DNA from: Asterochloris sp. CNOR1
Taxonomy: Eukaryota; Chlorophyta; Trebouxiophyceae; Trebouxiales; Trebouxiaceae
DNA length: 64,000 bases
Assembly (NCBI GenBank): GCA_963969365.1
Contig: OZ017747.1
Span: 806,001-870,000 of the forward strand
Reading direction: 5' to 3'
Under the pieces are notes generated by a model, which worked only from the letters and a program-made list of their open reading frames with translations, did not search any database and had not been told where the DNA came from. This document shows, piece after piece, positions 36,533-47,872 of this stretch (its first letter is position 1; every line of letters begins with the position of its first letter). A program made the position numbers and the translations under genes.

Positions 36533-38802
36533 GTCAAGCGCTCTTGACTTCGACCCTTGACGAGCTGAACCAGCTTGCTACGGAGACAGAGCAGCCAGCC
36601 TACCGTGCAAAGCAGCTGAGGGGGGGCTTGCTGCGCGGCGCACGCAATCTGGAAGACATTTCTGATGTGAGAATGCTGCATAGCCACCTGCTAATGTGCT
36701 GCTCAGCGCATGCACTTGGCACCTAGACCAGCGCTCAATTATCTTAGTCGAGCACAATTGAGGTCAAGTTCTCAGTGGCATGTTTTGCGTTCAGCTGCAT
36801 TCCCAGGCCCGCTCAGCCAAAGCATTGCACCCCTGCCTGTGCCGAGCCTCGGCAGCCTTCAAGTCCTGTGCCTGCCCCTGCAGCTGCCCAAGGCCTGGCG
36901 GGAGGAGCTCGCCCGTCGCGGCCTGGTCACCGGGCGCTCCCAGCTGCACCACCATGTGGAGGCCCCTGATGGCACACGCAAGTTCCTGCTCCAGCTTCAG
37001 GTGCCAGATCCTGTGGGGATACTGCAGGCACCAGCATGAACACGACATGAACCGGGACCTGCAAATGGCTCGTGTGTCTTCAGGCGCTGACGCCTGTAGG
37101 ATCATTGTCACAGGCGTTGGCCATTGGGCAGCCAGCTGCCTCCTCTGACCATGACCTGCAAATGGTGGGGGGCACTAGGCCCCTTTCCCCCCTCTCCCTC
37201 CACGTTTGACTTGGCTCATGGCAGGCCTAGCAGGGCCTGCTGAAGCTGGCTCTCCTTGAAAGGGCGATGTGCTGACCTCTTGAAATTGCTGTTGCAGGAT
37301 GGGCTGGTAGTTGAGACAGTGGGCATCCCAGCCTCGCACGGCAGCCGGGATAGGCTCACTGTCTGTGTCAGTTCGCAGGTGTGCAGCTGCATCATCATGA
37401 GCTGTGCAAGTAGATGCTGTGGGATGGGGATGCGCTGGCTGGCTCCAGGAGGTGGACACGACGCCCCTTATGCTTCGGGAACCACACACAGGGATCACAG
37501 CAGCAAATGTCCATGCATGCTGATGCCTTCTACAATGGCAGCCCCTGACTATTGCCCGTCAGCACCAGTGGGAACCAAAATTGTTCTGCTCTTGGAGCAC
37601 CCTCCCCTGCTGGTGCGCTGAGTCTGCCAGTCCCCGCGCAGGTGGGGTGTCCAATGCGATGCACCTTCTGCGCAACAGGCAAGGGTGGCTTTGCACGCAA
37701 CCTGAAGGCCCACGAAATTGTGGACCAGGTCCTGACTGTCCAGGAGGCGTTTGGCACCCGCGTCAGCAATGTCGGTGAGCCAGCAATGCACCAGGCTGCG
37801 GTCCAGCAGTACTCTCCTGCTCAGCAGCTGCCAACTGTCCTCAGCTGCCTGTTTGCATTAATCCATGCAAGGCGTGCCAACGGCTGCATGTTGTCGGCCA
37901 GCCTGTCTCTATTCGGGTGCCAGCTCGAGTTGTCACTGACCATCACATTCCTGCACATCTATTCTCAGATGCATGGCTTCGCACATCCCTCGCTTCCCTG
38001 TCTGCAGTTTTCATGGGCATGGGGGAGCCTCTCCTGAACTGGCGTGTGGTTCTGCAAGCCTTGGAGTTCCTCAATAAGGACATAGGCATTGGTGCTCGCC
38101 ACATGACGGTCTCCACTGTGGGCATCCCCAACGCTATTGCAAAGCTGGCCGCCCACGGCCTGCAGGCCACCCTGGCTGTCAGCATCCACGCACCCACCCA
38201 GGAGTTGCGCGAGCGGCTGGTGCCCAGTGCTAAGCTCTACCCGCTGGAGGCTCTTATGCAGGACAGCCGAGAGTACTTCAAGGTCAGGGGGTCGTCTGCA
38301 GATCCTCTAGTGCGATGCCAATCAGCTATTTGCTTTGGGCTGCTGCGTCAGTGCAGCAGTCTTTCTTAGCACTTGAGCTGGGCTGAGATGCTCCAAACAT
38401 TCCTGCTCTGCCTCTTCACATTTGCCTGCCCTTGTGTGGCAGCTTGCTGACTGCATGCCTGCTTTGGGCGAGGTGAGCTGCCTCTGCGTGCAGGTCACAG
38501 GAAGAAGGGTGACGTTTGAGTACACGCTTATGGCAGATGTGAACGACAGCCCACAGCTGGCAACCAAGTTGGCCAAGCTGCTCATACGTCACGACTTGTG
38601 CAGCCATGTTAACCTCATACCCTGGAATCCCATCTTGGACAGCAGCTTTGAGCGCCCCAGCAACAACCGGGTCAGGGCCTTCATGAATGAGCTGGAAAAG
38701 CACCACATTCCCGTCAGCATCAGGCATTCGAGGGGTCTTGAGGCAGCAGCTGCTTGTGGCCAGCTGCGGAACATACATCAGAAAATTCCTGTGGCTATGT
38801 AG
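36533..38802 (+). CDS. rlmN: RlmN-like radical-SAM adenine-C2 methyltransferase (rRNA/tRNA), probably organellar
   Basis: Methylates C2 of an adenosine in 23S rRNA (A2503 in E. coli) and some tRNAs. It uses a 4Fe-4S cluster and two SAM molecules, one of which methylates a cysteine on the enzyme. Exons: 36533-36666 ([20 protein letters not shown]), 36884-37000 ([14 protein letters not shown]), 37298-37378 ([16 protein letters not shown]), 37642-37774 ([20 protein letters not shown], the CxxxCxxC cluster), 38008-38282 ([10 protein letters not shown], then [13 protein letters not shown]) and 38494-38802 ([22 protein letters not shown]). All join in phase. The C-terminal segment [17 protein letters not shown] carries the expected cysteine. 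The first listed exon starts in phase 1, so at least one 5' exon with the start codon and possible transit peptide is missing. Plastid or mitochondrial location is inferred from eukaryotic RlmN homologues. Confidence 0.9.
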
Positions 38803-39199
38803 GCCTCGATCAATGCTGTGCTGATGTTGTCGCATTGACGCTCAAGGTCCATATATGCGTTTGCATCATGGCACCTGTCCCAGCTATTTTCCAGATTTAA
38901 TCATTTGCTAGCTCGAACTTATCAGATGCAACCTCGCAGGTGCAGATAACTATTGGGGCTCAGCTTTTCATGATTTTATATCAGCTGTGATGCGGAGCAG
39001 GAAGCATATTCAACAGATGCTCCAGATGGTGGAGTCCAAAGGGCATAATCTGAGCGATGGCCAAAACAGAATCTGGTGACACAACTGATTGGCGGGGAAA
39101 GGTGCTGGATTGAGAGGCGGCAGCAGCATTCTGACGGCAGTTTGTGGCGGAGGCATGAAACAGAGCAATTGGAGAGGGGTTGGAATGTTGACCTCGAGA

Positions 39200-42100
39200 T
39201 TATGAAGCCTTGCTACGTGGAGTGATGTGGAGGTCCAGCTCTTTCTTGGGCTGCAGCGTGATCTGCACGGCAGGAGCTCAGTCATTGGGGCAGGGGCATA
39301 CAGGCCACAGCAAGAGCAGATGGTGCAGCACAATTGTCAGCATGCAGGCTATAGAAGGATTGTCAGGCTTGAGCCTACCCTGAAGACTTGGTTGTCTGCC
39401 AACCATTGCTGCCTGTCCTCCATGCTGGGTCCTGGGCTCAGCTTGTATTGTGCTACCATTGCTGCCACAGCCGCCCTTGTCTCCAGCATGCCCATTGCCT
39501 GGCCGATGCAGGCTCTGCAGGGTGGCAGGGTTGTTCGATATGCATTGCGTGCACACAGGTTGGCCTAGATCTGCAGGAGTGCCAGCCAAAGCATCCATGG
39601 CACCAACAGTCACCTTGGACCCAATGTGAAAGGCGACCAGCTGTTGGGAATGTCCTTCTTGTTGCCAATCAGGGTTGCATCCGGGTGACCTGCAGCAGAG
39701 CAATAGTGCTCCAAAAGATGAGCCTTTGCCTGGACTCTTCAAACACTCAGCTCTACCATGCACAGGGCTGCACTGCCCCATCAAGAAGTTGCCCAAGGCA
39801 TGGGCAGCCGGCAGGATGGCAGCACGCCAGGGCATTCGCTGCTCAGGGGCATAGGCACCACCTGTACTGTGAGCCACACGCCCTGGCAGGACTGGCCACA
39901 CCAACATGGGGATGCAGAGGCAGGCAGGTGGGGAGAAGGCCAGGCTTGCAGCTCACGAGCATCAGACATCTCATGCTTGCCCTGCCCGTCCAGGAAGCGC
40001 TCGGGCAGGAACTCGTCGGCGCGGGTCCAGTTCTCGGGGCTGTAGTGCAGCGTGATGGGGCAGAACAGGATGGGGGTGCCCTTGGGCAGGCGATAGCCTC
40101 TTATGGTGGTGTCTCTGTCCAATACTCTGCAGGCAGAAAGGGTTTTGTTTGTGGAAAAGAATCTGGCATGAGGGAGGGCTGAAGGTGGGGGAGGGGCGGC
40201 TGCCATGCAGGAAACCAGTAAAAGGGATCGTAGGGAGCTGGGCGCCAGGCGCAGCCGCAGGTGGTGCCAAGGAGTACAGGCAGGTCCTGGAAGGTCTTTC
40301 AGACATGCGGTGGCGTGTGCAGTGGGGGGCATGGCAGGCATACCTGTTGCTCCCCAGCGGAGCAGCAGGGTGCATCCGCAGACCCTCCTTGATGACCTGC
40401 AGGCAACAGGTTCAATAAGCGCTGCCTGGGACTCTGCATGCTCTGCACGGCGGCCAGGCGGGCCGCCTGTGCAGCTCACCGCGTTCAGGTAGGGGAGCTT
40501 GGCCAGCTCTGCCAACTCTGGGTGACGGGGCTGGGGGTTCTCAGGTGTTGCCAGCAGGCCAGCTTCATTCAGCTCCGCTGCCAGGGCAGCCTGCAGTGCC
40601 AGAGAAAGCTTGTGACAAAACGTGCTACGCAAGCATGGGGTAGCCTGCAGCGCTGTGAGGGTGCCGGGGCAGGGGCTCTGGCAGGAGCCCAGGCGCAGAC
40701 GACAACAGGGCCTCCACCTGAATGCGGAATTGTGACGCAGCACTGAGGCCATTGGATGGAGATGGGGGCCTACCTGCTTCTCAGGATGGTGTGCCAGCTC
40801 AAACAGCAGGAAGGTTATGGAGTGGGCGGTGGTTTCAAAGCCTGCAGGTCAACAGATGCAGGTGTGAAACAGGCAGCAGACGTAGGGAAATGCAGCTTGG
40901 TCTCGGTCAACAACACTAGGTGGTGTTATAGTTTCAAGAAACAAGTGATAATATTGTGAAGGGGATTGGTGCCATCCCTGACCTGCTGCAAAGAAGAGGC
41001 TGAGGTTTGCCTTGAGATCGCCATCATTCATGGGTTCCCCTGCAGCATGAACAGGCACCTGTGTCTGCATCTGCCTGCTTGGATTGCACTGCCTATGTCT
41101 CGGACAGCATGCCCACCAGGCCAAGCATCAGCAAATCAGACAGTCTGCCTTGCAGGCACTGCATGCAGACCTCTGCCTACAGAGGTGACACATTGCTGCA
41201 ACCAGCTCGAGCGGACCCGTTTACAAGGGCCTCAAGACACAGATGTCAGTGGCTGCCTAGCACTTGCTGCGGCTGTTTTGGTTGTACTGGTGCGCACCAG
41301 TTCTGTAGTCCTTGAGACGGGAGGCACAGGCCCAGATGTCAACATTGTCCTCAGGCTGGGGCCCAAAGCCGCGCACACTCTCCAGCAGCCTTGTGTCATG
41401 CTGCAGGGATGAGTGCCAACGTGTCAGTCTTGGAGTCGTTCCAAAGAGCAGATGGTATCTACCACATCATCCTTTCCAGCCAGTGCAGGCAATGCAGCTT
41501 CAATGAAGACGCCTGCGGCCGGCACTAGGTGCCCTCTCAACATGATCTTAACCCCCAATGATCAAACAAGACGAGCTAGCCTGCTGCAGGCCCTGCCAAG
41601 ACCCCTGGCAGATACATAGCTGATGCAGCTTTGCATACTGCAGGCCCTCTGCACAGCATCGAATCTTGTACAGGGATCTTCTGCCGCCCATCTGCCACAG
41701 AAATCGCATAGAGCCCTTTAGACCCACAACAGTGACCCACTGACGATGTTATGTGTACCAAGCCCACCTCCTTCATGAGCTTCTCATTCCGCACATCATT
41801 CTTGGGGACCCAAAACGTGAGGTTGGACACAGCTGCCGCTATGGGGTTAGTGATTGCCATAGACGCATGCTCCAAGGCTGCCTTGATGCGCTGCAGACAG
41901 CAGAGGGACACAGCTGGGGCAGGTTCACAAACTTGTCATACAACATAGGCTGACATGCCACCCTGCCTGGCTCCAGACTGACCATGGTTGGTTTGGGCAG
42001 GCGTAGCAGGCATGAGCTGCAGCGCGCTGGCCTTGTGTTGTGCTGGCTGCACCAGGCTGCCCACCTCAAAGCAATGTACATACAAAGCACCTGCACCTGA

Positions 42101-43812
42101 GGAACGCAGATGAGGCTTTGTTGCACAGACCTGCAGGAATACGTTCTCCTTGAACCTGTAGCCGCCGTCCGAGCACTGCTCAATGCTCAGTGATTCGTAG
42201 TCCTGCTTGAAGGCCAGCGAGCTGATGATGTCTGCAGCAACAAATCCCGGGTGTAAGGGGCTCAAAGTCTTACAGTCGGCAGTCGCCCCTGACGGCATCA
42301 CACAGTTGAACACCGCGGCACAGAGTGCTGACATAAATGGTCAAAGCATACATGGTTCCCGCCTGCTCCCGAGCTGTGCTCATAGTGCTCAACGCACAGC
42401 CAACTGAAGGCAGCAGGCACAATGACCTCTCAAACCCCTGGGAGCAGCACAGACATCATGAACACAGCGGACCGGTGCTTGCCTGCCGTGAGGCGCGACA
42501 TGATGTCGTCCATGTCCACCACTCCCTGGCGGGCCACCTTGGCCATGCAGTCCAGTGCAGCGTACACCTTGTCGTGAATGATGGGCCAGAACTGCAGGCA
42601 GATGCTGCACTCTTGTGTATGTTCATGCTGCAAATTCGAAGCCAGCCGGCCCCAGCAGCCATGCAGTCGGCAGCACTCTGAGCCTGCAAAAGTGGCTGCA
42701 GATGTGCAGAAGCGGAAAGTGGCTCTTTGCTCTGTGAAAGTGGTTGGAGCAGGCTGCAGTGACTGTCAATGTGCGTGTCATGCTGTCTGGGTCTGGAGTG
42801 GTAAGCAGATGCTGGTCAATGCCTTCCTGGGATTTGACGCAGCACAGCATGCAGTGTGTGGTTTGTAAGGAAAAGGGGTGCCAAAACCATACTGCAGTTT
42901 GCAAGCTGACCTTGCGCATGGCTGCGGGACTGAAGGCCACATTGAAGGTCTTCCTGCAGTGCTTCCACTCAGCCTCGCTGGGCGTGGAGATCATGCTGAA
43001 GTGTTTGGGAGCATCCTGCAGGAGGCTAGTGCCCACTCAGCCCTGGGTTCAGGTGGGCTGCATGAGCACTTCACTGGGCACTGCCTGTTGCGCCTGTCAG
43101 CTGGGCATTGTGCAAGGGGAGTGGTCACTAGTGGGCTGCTCCAGCGTGGCTGCAGGTGCCTGGCAGGCAGGCTCCTGCATAAACACTGTCTATGCCACAT
43201 TGCTTGACAAGGATGCCTGCATGACAACAGCTGGAAGCGACAGGAGATTGGCCTGCAGCAGCTTGCATGCCTCATCAAGCTGCAGGTCAGGTATGCATGC
43301 GAGTGCAACAACACATGCACTGCATTCACCCAAGCGGCAGCCGATCTGCCAGACACGGATCTTGCTTGGCTGCTGGATGTGGCTGCCTGACACTCACCAC
43401 TTCGATGACCTGGTACATCCTGGTGAGCTTAGGCAGGGGTGGCGACTCCTTGCCGGACAGCAGTGTGACCCAGTCCACTGGGTCAGACAGGACCACCATG
43501 GGAGTCGAGCCCAGCCTCCAGCACATGATGTTACCAAACTGCTTCACCCATTGCACATAGAGCTGCATGCGGGGCAGAAAAGATCAGGGCAGCATCTTTG
43601 GCAAGCCCTAAGAAGCTATCGCTGAATTGGAGGCTTACCTGGTGCCAGCGAGTGGCATCCCTGACCTGTAACGCATTCCCCAGCACAGGGATGCCTTCGG
43701 GGCCTGGCAGCTTGTGTACATCATACATGGATCTCTCCCTCTGCCTGCGGAACAGGATGAGAGCGGCCAGGGCAGCCACTGTGCAGACTACAGCCTGCAG
43801 AAACCATGCCAT
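39200..43812 (-). CDS. Membrane-anchored cytochrome P450
   Basis: A heme-thiolate monooxygenase; substrate unknown. The first exon 43812-43639 has an N-terminal anchor (VVCTVAALAALILF) and the proline-rich hinge LPGPEGIPVLGN. Then 43562-43398 (FGNIMCWRLGSTPMVVLSDP), about 43030-42915 (EWKHCRKTFNVAFSPAAMRK), about 42600-42483 (MDDIMSRLTA), the continuation DIISSLAFKQDYESL, the I-helix LSLFFAAG|FETTAHS split by an intron, ExxR in VIKEGLRMHPAAPLGSNR, and EFLPERF. The heme site reads SPFTLGPR (39689-39614) joined to ACIGQAMGMLETR (39514-39379), giving FxxGxRxCxG. The last exon ends LHITPRSKAS, stop 39200. An upstream in-frame ATG at 43932 is possible. One intron has a GC donor (42482). Family-level CYP assignment was not attempted. 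Confidence 0.9.
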
Positions 43813-44227
43813 CGCTGCTGTCCCTTCTTGGCGCACAGAGCGACTCAACCAGGCCGATCCTGCGATGCCCTTGGTTGGGATCCCGTCACAGGATTGTGTA
43901 CAGCGTGCAATGCATCCTGTCAGCGCAAACAAAATCTAGTTCTGCTGTCGTTCTGTGCTGATCTGACGCGTATTCATGAGAATTCAAGACCTACCCAGCT
44001 TCTCAGCACAATCAGTCAATGCATACTGCACTCTCAAGGCATGGTGATCTGGGCAGCAGACCTGCCCAAGCATTGCCCTGTCTGAGGGCCAGTCATGCCC
44101 ACCCTCCCAGCACGCAGCAAACTCAGCCAGACACAGCATTGGGCCAGACACAGCATTCCATCCTTCACTCCTGCAAGCACTATGTGAACTTGACCAATGT
44201 GAGCTGTGAGGACAAGACGCCACCCCT
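43813..44227. promoter_or_regulatory. Divergent gap P450/unrecognised gene
   Basis: About 415 b between the P450 start (minus) and the first supportable exon of the plus-strand gene. It should contain the P450 promoter and perhaps a 5' exon of the next gene. No defined element was seen. Confidence 0.35.
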
Positions 44228-45308
44228 ATGCTGTCATATATTGCACATGCCATATGGCAGCAATTAGATGGTGCAGACCTGTGGCTGCAGGGCATTGAGG
44301 CCATCCCCATGTTGGAGCAGCTTGGCCTCCCATTCAGGTGGACAGCTTTGCCTATTGCAGCATGGGAGCTATGCTGCTAGATCCTCAGCACCTGACCTAA
44401 GCAGCAGGATTCTTGACATCTCTGGTCACTGTGCCTGCAGCTTTGTGTGCCTCACGCATGCCTCAGCTCTCACTCTGTGCAGCGTACAGACAGCTGAAAC
44501 ACCCCCCATCTGACCTGCAGCTATGTGCGCATCCAGTCCACGGCATGTGAGCAGCACCGCTTTGAGCACCTGATGAACGATTTGGATGCAGACCTGCTCA
44601 TTAACCTGGCGCTGGGCCGCAGGTGAGCTGGCAGCAGCTGCATGCTGCTGAGTGAGACCAGACTGCAGGTGGGGCTCTGCAGCAGCAGTGCCCTTCACTG
44701 CAGGGCTGCACATGAGCCTTGATGCGCTGCCTGAGACTGACTGATGCTGGGCCGCCGGCGAGCTTTGAAGCTGCTTGCTGCTGAGGGGTTGGGCTGCAGA
44801 TGAGCTGCAGGACAGCTGTATGCTGATGCTGCTGACTGACATTGGGCCATAGGGAGTTCTTTAGTTGCCTGCCACTGGCGCTCTTGGCCACTCTGGCTGA
44901 GGTTGTGACGCTGAAAATATTTGGAGAAGAGTATGCTTGCTGAGCCCAGAAGAGGGTGCCTCCCTGCCCCTGAAAGTAGACAGCAGCAGCTTGTGCACAC
45001 ACTCAAGCATGTGTGACTGGATGCCCACCTGCTGCAGGTGTCTTGTCTGGGACTATGGCTCAAGGTCCCGTCGTGACGGAGTCCCCAAAGCACTCTGGTA
45101 TGGGATTGAGTTCATCAAGTATGCTCTGCGGCGACAGTGGCTGGGCAGGTGCCAGCAGTGCTGGCTGAGGGGCCGCCCCGCTGCCAAACAGTTTGAGAGA
45201 TATGTCACTGGCTTCAGCGACCTCACCAAGAGGTGCGCCTGCACTAGGCTGCTGAACTCCCAGAACAATAAAGAGAACATTGAGCCGCACCCTAGTGCAG
45301 GAGACTAA
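44228..45308 (+). CDS. Unrecognised conserved-looking protein
   Basis: Three exons join in phase: about 44228-44337 (AIWQQLDGADLWLQGIEAIP, then MLEQLGLPFS), 44517-44622 (YVRIQSTACEQHRFEHLMND, LDADLLINLALGR) and 45039-45308 (CLVWDYGSRSRRDGVPKALW, YGIEFIKYALRRQWL), ending NNKENIEPHPSAGD. That gives about 160 residues if ATG 44228 is the start, but 5' exons may be missing. The sequence is compact and amphipathic, without signal peptide or membrane segment, and has a charged tail. Aromatic-rich VWDYGSRSRRDG and LWYGIEFIKYALRRQW look like a folded domain, but I cannot name the family. The second intron is full of copies of the preceding exon edge. Confidence 0.55.
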
Positions 45309-45638
45309 GGTACTTTTCGACCTTCCGGCATCCTGGCCTGGCAGACATACACCTCTTGGGAGCCAGCCACTTTACTGAGAAGGATGGCAGCTCCCAAGCA
45401 TGGCACAGGTATGCACTGCTTGCAATTCGTCTCTGGAGCATCACCAAAAAGCTGTGTGTGATGTGGTTGCAGGGCAATTTTGCATCAACATTCTTTGAAA
45501 GCTGGGCCACAAGTACATCCTGAGCTGTTACAGATGGCAGACGTTGATGCACTCGGTAAGGCTCTGCATGAAGGGGGCTTCACACTGTTTAGAGGGGGGA
45601 CATCTGTGCGGCCTGAAGATGAGCAGACGTAACAGCAA

Positions 45639-45643
45639 TTACA
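45639..45643 (-). terminator. TGTAA polyadenylation signal of the E2 gene
   Basis: TTACA on the plus strand reads TGTAA on the minus strand, about 70 b after the stop of the E2 gene. It matches the chlorophyte poly(A) pentamer. Position and motif only. Confidence 0.45.
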
Positions 45644-45712
45644 TGATGGGAGCTCATGCATGGTGGTCAGCAAGCATTTCTAGCAGACAGATCTGATTCA
45701 AAAGGGATGGCG

Positions 45713-47531
45713 TCAGTCAAAGCTCTCAAAGGCGTCCAATCCTGCCAGGTCGCTGCTGTCCCAAGACCCCGTTAGCTGCAGAACTTTGCGTACCACAATT
45801 GCCAGAATGCACAGGATGATGGCCCCAGCCAGCAGAGTGAGACCTAGGTCCTCCCAGCTTGAAGGTGGCAATGCCGAGGCGACCTGTTCCTGGGCGTACT
45901 GTGGTGGGGGGGCCTGGAACGGCACTGAGGGCTGTTGCCTGCAGGGGCACACAAGGAGGAGATAGCAGGGCTCCTATGCCTGAATTGGTACAAAACAGAG
46001 CTCCGGACTGCTGCTGCAGTTCTCCATTGGCACACAGCGGGTGTAGGTAGTGTCAGTCCCACCTGACAGGCACCTGCTGCGGCACTGCACTCTGGGGCAT
46101 CTGCTTCGTTGTCTGCTCAGCAGACTGTGCCGCTGTAGGCTCAACTCCTGGACGGGCAGCGCCACCAGCATGCCTGGAGGGCTGCTCAGGTGCAGCAGGT
46201 AAGTCAGGAGCCACAGGCGCCGCAGGCTGTGCTGCAGCGGGAGCTGGCTCAGACTTAGGAATGGCCTGCGTGGACCCAGCCCCAGCTGCCTCTGCAGCCA
46301 GCATTGCCTCATGCACCTTCTGGGTGATGGCCTGTCGCGCGGGGCTGCCGTGCTTGGGAACAATGGCTCGGGATTCCCTCGCCATGACTCGCCGCTCCTC
46401 ATCAGGGAAGTCCTGTAAGGGGCCACAGAACTCTTATGTACATGATACGCCTTTCAGTTGCCAGCTTCCCATAGGGTGTGGAAGCTGCCTGCTGACTCTA
46501 TTGGGCCTCCCATTGGACAGTGCCAGCTCACCATGGAGCCGATGGCGCCCTTGCCGGCGGTGGGCATGAAGGCGATGAGCGCCACCAGCGCGCTGCGCAC
46601 GCTCCAGGAGGGCTGCCAGTGCTCGGGGTGGTATGAGGACATGGACAGGCAGATCTTGACGCCCACCTCAAAGCGTCCGCTGGGAGACAGCATGATGAAG
46701 CTGCAGGCAGGGTCAAGCTGAAAATGTGACAAAGCTGCAAGAGGCCATGATGGTGAAAGCTACCTTTTAGAGCATGAGGTTGAGCTTGCGGAGCTGGGGT
46801 TGCTGTGCTGAGGGATACAATGGGGAGGGTGCCCCAACCGGAGCAGTGTCCATGCCAGCATGAGCGTGGTGAGGCTCCCAGGGCAGAATGGCTCGATGTG
46901 ATACCAGTCCTGAGCCTCTCAGGGGGATGCACTAGACAGCTGACAAGATCTTTACAGGAGGGGATTGACAGCAAAACTGTGCTGATTGGGCCAGTGTCAG
47001 GGCATCATGACGTGGCCTCTTTATGGACATGTCCAGCAGGAGGAGGGCGATGAGCGCACCTGGGGGGCTTGAAGGGATACTCAGCTGGCAGCAGGATGCG
47101 CCCATGGTATATGCCACCCTGCAGCAGCGCAGGCCAGCTGGATTTGGTGTTTGCAGGTGTCAGAAGCAGTGCAAAGTGAGCCATCTCTGGTGTGCAGCAT
47201 ACCTGGAAAGGGGTGTCAGGAGCACCCCGCACTGCGAAGTGCCACTCAAATATGTTGTCCTGAAGGCTGAACACTTGGCTTGAGATGAACTTGCTGGATG
47301 GCACCAGTAGACTGCCACACACACGTCTAAAGAACAAGTCCGCACCTCGAGAGCTTCAGCCATGATATCCTCACTAGGATTCTGTTGCAGTTCACGCATC
47401 TCCTGTGGAAGCCGTGGCAGGGTGGGAGCTGGATGTGAGACAACAAACAGAGAAGCAACTCAGCTTCCTGGAGGTCCCACCTGCATGATGCGCTTCACTG
47501 CCGGATTCCTCATGTTGAACTTAGAGGCCAT
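45713..47531 (-). CDS. ER-anchored ubiquitin-conjugating enzyme E2 (Ubc6/UBE2J type)
   Basis: Transfers ubiquitin to ER-associated degradation substrates from the cytosolic face of the ER. First exon 47531-47481 encodes MASKFNMRNPAVKRIMQ. Then EMRELQQNPSEDIMAEALE, DNIFEWHFAVRGAPDTPFQ, GGIYHGRILLPAEYPFKPP, and the catalytic block FEVGVKICLSMSSYHPEHWQ with the active cysteine in KICLS, typical of UBE2J, where the classical HPN is altered. SVRSALVALIAFMPT follows. A long Pro/Ala/Gln linker precedes a single C-terminal membrane segment (LTLLAGAIILCILAIVV) and a short tail ending DAFESFD. This tail-anchored layout is that of plant UBC32-34. It is divergent from the syntaxin gene over 341 b. Confidence 0.93.
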
Positions 47532-47872
47532 TCTCCTACGTGGAAAGTACGGGGCTGGCAGTTCACAGTTTGCTAACCAATGGGTGACTTGTTGTTTCCG
47601 TATTTGGGCTAAACCTTTTTCTGGCTCAGCATCGCATGCCAAAACGGCTTTAACAGCTTCAGATTGACAGCTTGCTATTTTGTGACGTACAAATTATCCT
47701 GCTGTTGGGTAGCAGACCCCCCTCTGCTGACCCCCTCTGCAGCTCCATAGCTAGCAACCAATCCCTCTGTTGCATGAGACTGCAGCAGGCAGGACATACC
47801 AGCACTGAAGCAGCGACCTGCATCCATTCTGCCTGTGACGCCCACACAACATTCCTCTCGGCCTTCTGAGGA
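47532..47872. promoter_or_regulatory. Bidirectional promoter region E2/syntaxin
   Basis: 341 b between the two start codons of divergent genes that both act in the secretory pathway. There are no obvious TATA boxes. Shared control is plausible but unproven. Confidence 0.45.

Noticed and set aside
39770-39900. Apparent broken P450 heme motif (frames with LSSECPGV)
   Set aside because: The true motif is intact on two exons at 39614-39689 and 39379-39514; this stretch is intron.
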